A DNA stretch of 64,000 bases from positions 50,211,453 through 50,275,452 of the forward strand of contig CM061233.1 in NCBI GenBank assembly GCA_030844895.1, written 5' to 3'. Below the pieces are notes generated by a model. It saw nothing but the letters and a program-made list of their open reading frames with translations, was not told where the DNA came from and made no database searches. Of this stretch, positions 40,359 through 52,200 are shown one piece after another (within the stretch, counting starts at the first letter, position 1; each line of letters starts with the position of its first letter). The DNA is from Ambrosia x helenae (Eukaryota; Streptophyta; Magnoliopsida; Asterales; Asteraceae). The translations under genes and the position numbers were made by a program.

Positions 40359-42837
40359 ATGGCAGAACCTCAAAAGATAGATATTCCAGCCGGATCATCT
40401 GATAAAGCTGCTGGAAAGAAACTTGAAGAAGATTTACCATTTGAAGATGCTCACAACTGCTGTGCTTTTCTTGGCGATGTAAAGAAGCATACGGAATTCA
40501 CTGGAATCACAGAGTTTTTGAAGCATAGCAGAGTTGTTGATGCGATAGCCACACCTGCCATTATCTACAAAGATCATGAAGTTGATTTTTGGAAGAATGC
40601 GAGGATTGACTTTTGGGATAATCAAACTGCTATCGTTAGTAACATTCAAGGGCAGTTGGCGAGAGTGACAGAGAGTGATATTCGTAAAGCATTGAGATTG
40701 ACAGATGAGACGACTTATCCAAGAAGTTTGTCATGGATAGAACAAAGGAAATGCTTCTTACGAATGAAATACAACGGACCAATCACAGATGGAGCTTTAC
40801 ACAAGGGTAAACTCTATTGATTCAGAAGAGACTCAAGAAAATGAGAGATGGGATTCTGCTGATGAGACTGTTAAACAAACCAAGCCCAAGGCCACTGTGG
40901 CTGGTGAGTCTGAAAGTCTCAACAAGACTTTAGAAGAACAGAGATTGAAGAGTCCGATTGTGATGGACGATATATATCTGAGTCTTGGTATAGGTGCAGA
41001 AGATTTTAGTGGATCACCGATGGTTGGTGAAAAACAACAGAAGCCTATGTACAAGAAGACATCAAAGGCAGATGAGATAGAAAAGCCAAAGAAGAGAAGA
41101 GCGAAAGAAGTAGAGATTCTGATTGCAGGAAAGAAAGTTCCTAAGGTATCGAGTTCTAAATCTGCTACTCCCGTAACATCCCCAGTAGCAAAGAAACAGA
41201 AGAAATCTGCTGCTGAGAAAAGTGCTAATCCAACTGAAGACTTTAATGAGGCTATGGAAAGAGTCTTAAACAAGTTTAAGAAAAAGACTCCTGTTGCTGA
41301 GGCTTCAACACCAAAGGTTACTGTATCTAGTGATGTGATGAATGCAGTGAACCAGAAGCTTGCAGATATGATGAAGATCATTAACCAGCAACAACAAGAG
41401 ATTGAGCAGTTGAGAAATAATGATAAGAAGATGTTGGATATTGTTGAGTCTTCACAGGAGAGTCAAGAAGAGTTGGAAGCAAAGATTAAACAACTTCAGG
41501 ATGAAAATCAGAAGTTGTTAAAGCATGAACAGAGAAATACGAGAAGATACATTTATTTGAGACTCGAAAACAAGCAAGTGAATAAAGACAATAAAAACTT
41601 AAGGAAGCTAATTGACGATCTTTATGAGAAAGCTCCTCAGTTGAAAGAAGGAGAGGAAGATAAAGAGCGTGAAGAAGAGCTTGTTGACTTTGAACCATCT
41701 GAATTAGAGGAAGAAGAAGAAGATGAGGAATTGGAACAGGATGCCGGTGATGCTCTTGAGAAGAAAGATGATGATGACAAAGATGGTTCTGGAGATGATT
41801 TTGATAACAGTTCTGCTAATGATGATGATGATGACGATGATGATGATACTGATAAGCATAAGTGTGAAAAGAGAGATGCTGGTAAAGATGCAGGAGAATC
41901 AAGTTCGAAAGCTCCTGGTGGTAACACTGATGATAATGATATTTTCTGGAATGAAAAGATCAGATCTTTATCTGATGAGGACAAAAAGTTATATCGTCAG
42001 ATGTTGACAAAGAAAGTCTGTACGATTGAGCTGATAGGAAAGTTTCCAGAAATATTTGAATCAGATGATATGATATTCGAGCTTGAGTATAATGATCCTG
42101 ATGTTGAAGATGGTGAAGTTTCTACAGCAATTTCTAAAGAAATACTTGAAGGATTGGCTAACCAAGTTGGGAAATCTCTTGAAGAGTTGATGAGTGAGAA
42201 CCAGATTCCTAACATTCCTGGGAAAGAAGCAGGAAATCACTCTGATGATAGAGATACTCCAGTATTTGAAGATGTTGAGATGAAGGATATTACTAGTGAG
42301 GAATATCCAGAATATTTCAAAGACACACAGGATTCTGCATTTCCTGAATTTTCTGAAGAAATTTTAAGCCAAGCTGAGAAACTTGCACGTGAAAAGAGTA
42401 AGAAGTTTGTTGATGAAGTCTTCAAGAACTCAGAAAGTCAGAAACCGAATGTTGAACAATCTGACGATCTGAAAAGCTTGTTGAGAAAACTGAAAGAAAA
42501 AGAAGCCAACCGACCGAAGACTGAAATTCAGGGAGGCTTTTACAAATTTCACAACGAATTGTTCAAGGGAAGAGCTCTCGGGTGGAAATACCTAAGACAG
42601 TTAAGGTGTGTTGCAGTAAAGTGGGAGAAGGGAATTCTGTATTTCAACAGATTCCATGATATTAAAACACTACCTTATTGGGCTGTACACGACGTCTGCT
42701 GACATACTTTGTCACGTGCAACTGTGAACAATGATGCAGTTGGCTACTTTGCAGATCGGATGGCTAGAGAGAGCAGAACGAAATGGGATGTGTACACCCC
42801 ACAGATGGACGAAGCGAGAAGACAGTCCAAGCAATAG
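40359..42837 (+). pseudogene. Copia B env-like third ORF, broken and shortened
   Basis: Starts at ATG 40359 (MAEPQKIDIPAG). The first block, to about 40805, holds a region with FWKNARIDFWDNQTAIV and SLSWIEQRKCFLRMKY. The frame then changes at about 40800-40820, perhaps through an internal deletion. The second block (40789-42702) has a K-rich, NLS-like region, a coiled coil (EIEQLRNNDKKMLDI), a D/E-rich stretch, and EYNDPDVEDGEVS, SEEYPEYF and FYKFHNELFKGRALGWK, all matching Copia D. A TGA at 42700-42702 replaces an arginine codon; the same frame continues to the TAG at 42835-42837. Compared with Copia D about 170 residues are missing between RTKWD and MDEARRQSKQ, a clean in-frame deletion. 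The position before the polypurine tract fits the Sirevirus env-like gene; no membrane segment is obvious. Confidence 0.75.
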
Positions 42838-42839
42838 TC

Positions 42840-42850
42840 GAGGGGGAGTT
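42840..42850 (+). other. Copia B polypurine tract
   Basis: gagggggagtt immediately before the 3' LTR, two bases after the env-like stop. Confidence 0.85.
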
Positions 42851-43372
42851 TGTTGATACACGTTTTGCGACTAGTGCTATTGGATTGTATATACAATTCT
42901 GTTTTGCTGAAATACGTAGGGTCGAAAGTAGAACTAAAAGGGTCGAAGGTGACTAATATCGGTCGAAGGTGGATGACACAGGTCGAAGGAAGAATTTTGT
43001 AGGGCTATGTGCTGATTCGCCCATACAAAGGGGCGAACCTTCACATTCGACCCTTACAGGGGGGCGAATGTGCAGGCCTATATATTGTTTGATTTTCATT
43101 TTCAAGTTATCTTTTGTCATTTGTCTCCCTCCTTCGATCTGGTTTTCTCCCTAGGTTCTAGTTGAGACTGAATATTGATTATATCATTGTAAACAAGGTT
43201 TTGTAAGTTAATCAAGTGTGTTTATGAATGAAATGGAGTTTTAAAGGTGATTTGTGTGTTTTGTTGATATTATTATCATTTCGTAACTGATTCAGGGATT
43301 CCGCACCTGAATTGGTAGACTTGTTTGATCAATCTATTTGTTTTTGACAAAACGATCCTCCTACAATTTACA
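42851..43372 (+). repeat. Copia B 3' LTR
   Basis: 522 bp, from tgttgatacacg to acaatttaca. Internal blocks match the Copia A and C LTRs (gcgactagtgct near the start; gggattccgcacctg and gtttgatcaatct near the end), but it is clearly more diverged. It has several gggtcgaa / ggtcgaagg motifs and a TATA-like tatatatt at 43079-43086. Confidence 0.85.
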
Positions 43373-43858
43373 AACATGCTTTGAAAATAAGTGTAATCCA
43401 ATGTTCCGAAAACTTAAACAACAGTTCACAAAACATCTGTCATCGAATACAACTTGAATTTATACAATAGGGTAGTTACAAACATGTCTTGACCGTAAAC
43501 ACATATTACAAACAAACACTAAAAAAATTTTAACTGTATATCTTTTAATACCGTTCAGAAACCACAAACTAATGTTGCTAATACATAAAAATAAACTTTG
43601 ATTATAACATGTCTTTATACACCCATGAGTCTTCAACACATATGTTTGTTTCTTGGCAGGAATGGTTGAAGGTGTGTGTTGTATGTATAGAAACATTATT
43701 AATATCCAAAAGATTAACCTTGAATACTCAACATACTCAAGGTGCATCCCTACATACTCTACTTGCTACCAGAACAGAAAAAAAAAGATTCAAAGTTAGA
43801 TTTCGACTACACGTCTTTATGACAAATTAAAGATATATAACATATTTAACAAACATAC

Positions 43859-44015
43859 CTGTTGAGAAGCACAACAGCGGGAAACACAAAAACGGAAGTA
43901 GACGCAGACGACTTCCTCAAAAGATAAGCATAGTGGCGTAAAAGCATAATCGCAATCAATGTCTTTCCTAATGCCATCTGGAAAAACACTTCATTGCTTA
44001 AGCTAACGCCTCTAT
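43859..44015 (-). pseudogene. Helicase-type exon relic resembling Dicer-like 2
   Basis: The minus-strand exon-like segment encodes VFFQMALGKTLIAIMLLRH followed by YAYLLRKSS and VFVFPAVVLLN. This matches the order of helicase motif I and the region after it in plant Dicer-like proteins, especially DCL2 (known pattern: VFLETGSGKT, then TLIAIMLLRSYAYL and a VFLVP.VVL block). The P-loop is degenerate: ALGKT where the family has GSGKT. A donor-like AG|GTATG ends it at 43859 and TTAACAG precedes it at 44016. I do not find the next helicase motifs nearby. It is probably a fragment of a duplicated gene. Another DExD/H helicase remains possible. Confidence 0.45.
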
Positions 44016-44108
44016 CTGTTAACAGAGACACACAAAAGGGGATCAGAAAACAAAAATGAACACCTATCAAACAATGGAATAAATAAATTTAAAAATAGAA
44101 AGACATAC

Positions 44109-44290
44109 CCTCTTGAGTTTGAGCCTGCCAATCTACAACCGTTCGTAATGGCAAGACTGATATTTTCCTTTGATTGTAAGAATCTTCAAAAGTCGAAAAC
44201 TTTTTCGATGTAAATGCTCTGGTTACTAATGGAGCATACAAAATATTGAGGTTATTGAAGAGCATTGATGTTATTGAAAAACAAAATGGA
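44109..44290 (-). other. Open exon-like segment, family not recognised
   Basis: About 60 open codons on the minus strand (LVTRAFTSKKFSTFEDSYNQ, then KISVLPLRTVVDWQAQTQEG), ending in a donor-like GG|GTATGT. A further short segment with LSYLRLGRSTRAS, between ACAG and GTAAAA, lies upstream at about 44334-44379. Together with the helicase relic they could belong to one decayed gene. I cannot name it. Confidence 0.25.
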
Positions 44291-44471
44291 TAAACTTTAG
44301 TCTTATTGATAAATATATTAGAATTATTTTACCTGATGCACGAGTGCTTCGACCTAAACGTAAATATGAGAGAACCACCTGTTACGATTTAAAAAGTATT
44401 TGAGAGATTTATAAATTATTTGGGACAAAGAGATGCACACGATACCTTTATATAGTTGTGTAATGGGGTAT

Positions 44472-44505
44472 CGAATTTGAAATTTGAATTTGAATTTGAA
44501 TTTGG
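44472..44505. repeat. (GAATTT)n microsatellite
   Basis: About five units of gaattt, the first imperfect. Confidence 0.85.
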
Positions 44506-44874
44506 AGCTCAAATTTAAAACCAACAGTCATACAAACGTCTGTTGACTCAACTGACAGTATTTTAACTAATTTATTAACAACCACTGCCAGGCAAGTGGC
44601 ATTATTACCACTGTTCAGGCAAGTGGGTTATTATTATTATATAACATGACGTCAGTTTTTGCATCATACGCGCATTGGTGGCCACTCTCTCCGGCTGACA
44701 CATTAGCTTTCTGACGTCACTCACGCTTCTCCTATTATGGAAAGTATAGATGTTTATAAACTAGATTATCTTACGGGAGCGTCCGGGGTTGAGAAATCTA
44801 ATATAACACATCAATTTTACATATGAAATAGACTTATGCGTCTTACAGTTACATGCAGAAAAGATTCAGGTAGC

Positions 44875-45090
44875 ACCTAACCTAAAACAATTAAGAATGT
44901 ATCTCCAATGTTAACGTCTAACCTAAAACAGTGTATAACTTTAATATTAATACCTAACCTAAAACAATGTACAACTCTAATGCTAACACCTAACCTAAAA
45001 CAATGTATAACTCTAATGTACCTCAAATAATAACACATATCCTAAAGACTAAAAAAATGTATAACTCTAACATACTAATATTGATACCTA
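44875..45090. repeat. Degenerate tandem repeat, unit about 45 bp
   Basis: Unit approximately acctaacctaaaacaatgta followed by taactctaatgctaac; four to five copies with substitutions and length changes. It contains cctaacctaaaa but is not telomeric repeat. Confidence 0.75.
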
Positions 45091-45092
45091 AT

Positions 45093-45963
45093 TGTGACAC
45101 CCGTCGAAATCACAGGTCATATTCGTACACTAGCTACATGTTTACAGTGTGCATAGCATTACATGTTATCATTTGTTTCATAGTTAGGCTATACAGGGTT
45201 CCAACGAGTCAATCCCGAGACGTGCAGTCTAACAGTAGACACACTAGTTAGTCCATGGCCTCAGTTAGTCACATATTTCATGCTAGACTATAGGAAATCC
45301 ATGCAAAACCCTAACAGTGAAACGTTCATGCAATTGAACATACGTTTTCAAATTGTTGTCCCGACAAGGACAAAATCAAATAATGTTCATGAAGAAAGAG
45401 GTTACCAACATGTATTCTAGAAAACTAGTACATATACGAACAATATGTCCACCTGTAACCTCAAAACTTGATCCATATTGACTTGTATGAGTATATGAAT
45501 CAAACAAATACACTATCACTTATACATACATACGACTATACATACACATGTGCATGTACACATCATAACACAATCCCATCAAATCCAAAACATTTACCTA
45601 AATGGGATCATAGTCCACCTTAGTTAACCAAACTTACACAAGTTGACTTGCCAAGATTACCTTGCTCTTTCCCTATGCATGTTCTCGGCTCACATGTTTC
45701 CAAGACAAGGGAAGTGTGCAATGTTTTGGACATTATCTAAACCATTTAGGACACACTCACACCTTTATATATATACATGTATATGCGGCCACATACATAC
45801 ATAACCATAGGGTGAGGAAGTGACAAATACCACTCACACACACACACACATACGATCGCATACATGCACACACATACCTTCTCATTTCCTAGTCACCATG
45901 CTTATCTAGAGACACTCAAACCCATGCTTAACACCAACATGGAACAAGCTTTTTCCTATCAAC
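45093..45963 (+). repeat. Gypsy6: possible 5' end of an LTR, cut by Gypsy3
   Basis: Starts tgtgacacccgtcgaaat, like the Gypsy1 LTR start tgtgacacccggcaaat, right after the tandem repeat. It runs 871 bp to the insertion point of Gypsy3. No coding content; a short (ac)n run lies at about 45835-45850. The other end would lie right of the window, so this rests only on the terminal similarity. Confidence 0.35.
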
Positions 45964-48900
45964 TGTCACACCCCGCCAAGGCGGAAACACGGGAATGCAA
46001 CGACCGAAAGGTTTTCAAGCACAAGGTTCAAACAATACACATTTATTAAAATAGTACCACCATAAATGATGGTAATTGTCATGAATTTATTGAATACCAA
46101 ATCATAGTGTCATCATAAGAGACATTGTCTTATGGAAACTAAAAACATAGCATCTTGTAACCGACAACAACCATCAAAGTGATACCACGGGGTGCATGCT
46201 TGAACCCTTCCCTCAATCCTCGGTGGCCCTCCATTAGTTACCTGAAACACATGCATAACGATTTTTGTCAACAATAATGTTGGTGAGTCTATGGGTTTTG
46301 AATGTACTGTAAAATGGACGTGTCACTCGTGTTTGACCAATCATAAGCTAGCTAAGCAAATGATCATTGTGAGAACCATGAGTCCCGTAACCAAACCTCT
46401 TGACTGTGGTGCCTCGTGCATTGTACACTAAAGACAATGTATGTATAGTAGAATACTAACACTCTTTTTCATGTGGCCGGTTAGAGCGATTAACCAAGAG
46501 TGGGGGTGTCAACCCAATAGATCTATTAAAGTGTTCCATGGCTATATATCTAGCTAATGGTTACAATAAACGTTGTATGAGGACTAGTGAGCTCATGAAC
46601 CAAAATGTTTCACATGGTAGTCATGATAGAATGTACACACAATTGAAATTGACACAAGTATTGATGCATGTATTTCCCCCAAAATGTAAAATAGTAAAAT
46701 GGGGCCATAGAAAACTCACCTATTTGAGTTGTATGTGGTCTAGTGAGCTAGTAGATGGTCACCGTCCTGACAAATGATACCCTATGATCATTATGGACAT
46801 GGTAAGTCATCCAAAGGTTGTTTATCATACAAATTGTTCACCCGACTCTTGTAGGCCATTGTGTTTAGTGTGTTTCATTGTACGTGACACTCGTTAGTGT
46901 TCTATAAAACATATAGTTCCAAGACTTTGGTGTTTCGAAATGTAGTATCCATGGTGGACTATAATAGGCCGCACATGGGGTCCTTAGGCCGTGAGTTAGC
47001 ACCAAGTAACCATGTGTAGTTGGTTTTTGTGAAAACATTACTTAACACATGTCCGTTTCCGCTTTTAAAGCCTTTGGTAAGGTAACACATGTTTCGGATC
47101 TTGTTAACATATGTTTATTAGCTATGGCCGAGATAATGCCCTTTATATGCTTCAAATTCGATGGCTACTTGTATTAAAAGTGATTGATCTAAGTTGGTTA
47201 AGATAGTTCTTAGAGTTTTTAAGGTATTCTAGCAACTCTTGCGATTTACCTGATTATATAGTGATCCATGGAAAGCCTTAATCTTTTGAACACGAATTAT
47301 TGAGTTTTGTTAACCTAAGCCGATTACTTGTGAGTGATCATGCTTAGTTTGGACTTAACAACATTACACAATCTACCCTAGTAGTGCAAGGGTCGATGGT
47401 TGGTTAAATAGATGTGTTATCATTACAATGTGGTGGTTAGTTTAGTGAATTACCCTGAAGTAACACAATGTATGTGACTTGTGTTTAGTAATACGACCGA
47501 TTGTTTGTGATCACGTGTTAAGGGGTTGGTGAACATGTTAAGCCGATTATAGTTGACTTATAGGGCTTAGATTACTTACCTAGTGGAGCAAGGTGAGGAT
47601 GGCCGATGGTTAGAGCCTTCGGGTCTCCTAGTCTCCTCCTACGCTTGAGCTCGATGGTTCTTGGTGTTTTAGAGGGTGTTCGGCTAGTTGGGAGTGTTAA
47701 GAAAGAAGTGTGAAGGTGTGAGTTTTGTTGAGGGATAATGAGGCCTTTATATAGTAGTTTGAATGGCAAGCCATCCTCTATGGATTGAAGTTCATGCATA
47801 AAGGTTTTTACTAGTTTGGTGTAAGGTATGAGGTGTTCTTGTCTCTTGCTAGCCGATTGGTTGTCAAAAAAAAAAGAAGTGGAAGTCCTAGCTTGCATGG
47901 GAGTGTGTTGAGGGTGAGTTGACCTTCCATTTTGGTGTATGTTTGTCTAAGAGTGAAAAGTAGGATGGAGCTTGTGCTTTGGTGTCTTCGGCCGCAATAC
48001 CTAGGGAAAAGTGAGGGGTTGTTTTTGGTAGCTAATCAAGCTTAGACCTTTGTGAATTCTATAGGTTAGAACTAATATAGTATAAGGCATGCTTAGGGTG
48101 GCCGATTGATGCACATGTGTTATTAGTTTAGGGGAAAGTTGACTTGATAGGAGATTAAGTTAGTTTTGGCTTTTATCCATTTGTGTGCAAGTTCTATGCT
48201 TCCTTATCACCCTAGTCGATCCCCATCATATGTAGACTCAAGGTTTTTATGATCCATCACGATCTCACTTCCTTGGGAATGTTTCGGCCGCCCCCTAGCA
48301 TATGTGTGTGGATTTGATAGTGACTTGTCCTTGAAACATTCCTAGTCCTTATGCTTTAGGGGTTGATAGTTCCAAGAACTACTTGTTGTCATGTTTGCTA
48401 GGGATGTGGCCTCGTAGGATCACTATTGGCCGCAATTTGTGGGAAAAGGGAAGGAAATGTTTGTTTCTAGTGTATAGGGTAAGTTGACTTGTATTGTAGG
48501 TGAGTGTTTATTGCTATTTTGGTGAAACTTGGTAAAGGTAACTCATGCATGCCTCCTTAGGTCTTGTTCTTTGGCCACGTGTATAAACAAGGGAAAGAAG
48601 AGTCCAAGAATAGAGTATGGTCTCTAGTGATTGGTTAGACAAAAGGAGTAAGGTTTTCCCATGAGTTAGTGTGAAGTATAAGGTGTAAGACTTCATGTTA
48701 GTGTAATGTGTGACAAAGAAACATCTATCCATTTAGATGTAATCGTGTGTGTATATATATGTGTAGGTGAGTGAGGTTTCATGATAAATGGCTTAGCTAT
48801 GATTCAAGACTTTGTTTATTGTGTTAATGAATCGGCCTACTTATGTTAGTAGTGTTGTGTTTGTATATTGTGTCCATTAAATAGTCTCTAGTATACCTTG

Positions 48901-49283
48901 GATATAGGAATATCGTTCGGTTCCACAAGGGTAGGGGTTAGTTATGTCCAATTCCTCTTGATGACGATATTAACATGTATTTATTTCTTATGTGTCATGG
49001 GTTTGTTAAATGATTTCCCATGATGATCTTTGTATTCACAAATGTGTGTTAGAGGTGCATTATCATGTTTTAGAGGGCAACAACCTCTTGTAATGCTTGT
49101 TTGATGGCATGTCCGGTGTTGTATGACTAAACAAGTGTATAATGTTGAGTTTTCTGATTAACTCATGCTCTACTAGCCTGTGGGGGGGGTATAGTGTTTG
49201 CAAATTGTCTAAATATGCACATATAATGACGTAATAACTGAAACATGTACCAACGTTGACCTGTTACGTTGACTGTTGTCACA
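45964..49283 (-). repeat. Gypsy3 3' LTR
   Basis: 3320 bp on the plus strand from tgtcacaccccgccaaggcgg to gactgttgtcaca. Blocks such as ttacctgaaacacatg, tcaacaataatgttggtgag and atggggccatagaaaactcacc parallel the Gypsy2 LTR, so the families are related. A TATA-like TATATAA (minus) lies at 47747-47753. No tRNA-like unit seen. Short ORFs in it (for example 47572-47898) lack support as genes. Confidence 0.75.
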
Positions 49284-49294
49284 ATCTCCCCTTG
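49284..49294 (-). other. Gypsy3 polypurine tract
   Basis: The minus strand reads aaggggagat directly before the LTR start tgtgac, with the related pre-tract motif gcggacgaaattccc just upstream. Confidence 0.75.
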
Positions 49295-52200
49295 TTTTGG
49301 GAATTTCGTCCGCAAAATCGAGTTTCCCTACTAGTGTCAGTCTTAGGGAAAAGAGTTGGGTACTTGCATCTCATTTGGTCTTCGCGTTCCCATGTAAATT
49401 CGGGACCACGCTTTGCATTCCATCTGACTTTCACAAGTCTAGTGCAGATCCTTCTCAATTTTTGGACTTTCCAATTAGTCACCTCGATTGGCTCCTTGAC
49501 GAAGTGGAGCTGATCATCGATGTGAATCTCTTCGGGAGGAATGATCAAAGAGTCATCGGATAGACATTTCTTCAGATTGGATATGTGGAAAGTGTCATGA
49601 ACACTACTCAGCTCTTCCAGTAGCTTGAGTTTGTATGCCATGGGACCAACCCTAGAAAGTTTCTCAAATGGACCAATGTATCGGGGGTTAAGTTTTCCAT
49701 GTTTGCCAAATCGTGGTACACCCTTCCAGGGTGAGACTTTCAAGAGTACATTGTCGCCAACCTGGAATTCGAGCGGTTTACGACGGCGATCGGCGTAGCT
49801 CTTTTGACGATCTCGAGCTGCTTTCAAGCGATCACGGATCTGGAAGATCTTATCGGTGGTCTCTTGAATGAGCTCGGGGCCAGTCAAATATTTGTCTCCA
49901 ACTTCTGCCCAACACAGAGGAGATCTACACTTACGTCCATACAAGGCTTCAAATGGGGCAACCTTGATGCTGGTGTGGTAACTGTTGTGGTAGGAGAATT
50001 CTACCAATGGTAAGTGTGAATCCCAGTTTCCACCGAAATCGATTGCGCACGCCCGAAGCATGTCCTCCAATGTTTGGATTGTGCATTCACTTTGGCCATC
50101 TGTTTGCGGATGGTAGGCTGTGCTCATGTCTAAGCGAGAGCCTAGTGCGTCCATCAGTGTTTGCCAGAATCGGGAAGTAAATCGAATGTCTCGGTCGGAA
50201 ATGATTGAAACAGGCACGCCATGCCTAGTTACAATTTCCTTGATGTACAGTTTGGCAAGTTTCTCCAACTTGTCAGTTTCCTTAATCGGCAAGAAATGCG
50301 CGGATTTAGTCAACCTGTCAACCATTACCCAAATTGTGTCGTGACCAGTGGACGTCTTGGGTAGCTTAGTGATGAAATCCATGGAAATCTGTTCCCATTT
50401 CCACACAGGAATGTCGGGTTGCTGGAGCAGACCAGATGGTTTCTGATACTCAGCTTTAACCTTCGAACAAGTAAGGCATCGACTGACGTATGTGGCGATT
50501 TCACCTTCAGGTTGGGCCACAAGTAAAGTTCCTTTACGTCCTTGTACATCTTGTCAGCACCAGGATGTACGGAGTATCTAGACTTGTGAGCTTCCTCCAA
50601 GATTAGATTACGTAAGTCACCAAAATGTGGCACCCAAATCCGATTGGCGAAATAAATTGTGCCGTCAGATCTTGGTTCCAGTAGACTAACCATCTTAAAT
50701 AGCGACTTGTTCTTAAGATTTTCACTTTTCAGAGCTTCTTGTTGAGCGTCGCGGATATGGGTCGTGAGATTTATATGGATGGTCAAACCTAGTGCGCGTA
50801 CACGTAGGGTCTTGACTTGTTCCTTCCGGCTTAACGCGTCAGCCACAACGTTGACTTTTCCCAGATGGCATTTAATCTCACAATCATAATCGTTCAACAG
50901 TTCAACCCATCTGTGTTTTCACATGTTTAGTTCCTTCTGGTTGAAGATGTGTTGTAAGCTCTTATGGTTGGTGACGATGGTGCACTTGGTACCATAAAGG
51001 TAGTGCCTCCAAATCTTGAGAGCAAAGATTACTGCACCCAACTCTAGGTCATGAGTGGTGTAATTCTTCTCATGAATTTTGTGTTGTCGGGATGCATAGG
51101 CAATGACCTTATTCCTTTGCATGAGTACGCATCCAAGACCTTGATGTGAAGCATCGCAATAAACTACGAAGTCATCAGTACCTTCGGGAAGAGAAAGAAT
51201 TGGAGCACTGCACAAACAGTCATTCAATACTTGGAATGCATTCTCTTGTTTGACTCCCCAATCGAACTTCTTGTCTTTTTGCGTTAAGACAGTTAATGGT
51301 TGGGAAATCTTAGAGAAGTTCTCGATGAATCGACGGTAATAACCAGCTAATCCAAAAATTGTCGCACCTCAATTGGTGTCTTGGGCACGGCCCAATCCTT
51401 GATTGCTTCAATCTTTGCGGGATCAACTTGTATACCCATCTCGTTCACAACGTGACCGAGGAAATGGACTTCTCGAATCCAGAACTCGCATTTCGTGAAT
51501 TTGGCATACAGCTTCTCGTTCTTGAGCAACTCCAAAAATCAACCGTAGATGTTGTTCGTGCTCTTCTTGTGTTCGTGAGTAGATCAAGATGACGTCTATG
51601 AAGACAATAACGAATTTGTCCAAGTAGGGCTTGCAGACACGATTCATGAGGTCCATGAAAACTGCAGGAGCATTTGTTAGTCCGAATGGCATGACTAGGA
51701 ATTCGTAATGCCCATAACGAGTTCGGAATGCAGTCTTCGGGATGTCATCTTCCTAGATTCATAGCTGATGATACCCCAACCGCAGATCGATCTTCGAGTA
51801 GTAGCTGGAGCCCTGCAATTGGTCGAACAGATCATTAATCCTTGGCAGCGGATACTTGTTCTTAATCGTCAGCTTGTTCAACTCTCGGTAGTCGATACAC
51901 ATACGGAAACTCCCGTCTTTCTTCTTCACGAACAGGATAGGTGCTCCCCACGGAGAGAAACTCGGGCGAATAAAACCCTTGTCCAGCAACTCCTGAAGTT
52001 GATTAGACAGTTCCTGCATCTCGGATGGTGCTAGTCGATACGGAGTGTGGACTACTGGGCAGCTCCCGGGACAAGATCGATGCGAAAATCGACTTGTCGT
52101 GGTGGTGGAATGCCTGGCAAGTCTTCTAGAAAGACTTCAGGAAAATCTCGCACCACTAGGATGTCCACTAGCTTCCGATCTTTAGCTTTTTGTTTAACGA

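Larger units (their letters stand above)
9328..43372 (+). mobile_element. Copia B: plus-strand SIRE-like copia, 5' LTR lost, split by Gypsy1
   Basis: The two parts (9328-10817 and 31569-43372) carry gag, pol, a long spacer, the env-like ORF, a polypurine tract and a 3' LTR in order. They are separated by Gypsy1 with a perfect target duplication (agctg at 10813-10817 and 31569-31573). The 5' LTR, primer-binding site and most of the leader are missing; homology starts at about 9328, where it meets Copia D head-to-head. The coding parts hold many stops and several frameshifts, so this is the oldest complete-looking copia here. Confidence 0.85.
43373..44874. other. Non-retrotransposon stretch with gene relics
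   Basis: 1.5 kb between the Copia B 3' LTR and a tandem repeat. It is AT-rich and carries exon-like segments on the minus strand flanked by GT..AG-type sites (43859-44015 and 44109-44290, and a 46-bp segment at about 44334-44379). The rest has no feature I recognise. It is the best candidate for original host DNA. Confidence 0.4.

Noticed and set aside
43460..43747. 95-codon minus-strand ORF downstream of the Dicer-like relic
   Set aside because: Could have been a further exon, but it has no match to the expected next helicase part and is AT-rich; not supported.
44875..45090. Interstitial telomere repeat (cctaacctaaaa looks like CCCTAAA)
   Set aside because: The repeat unit is about 45 bp and CCCTAAA is not tandem; it is an ordinary degenerate satellite-like array.
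47572..47898. 108-codon minus-strand ORF in the Gypsy3 LTR
   Set aside because: No homology I recognise, inside an LTR, and near the TATA-like site; probably chance.
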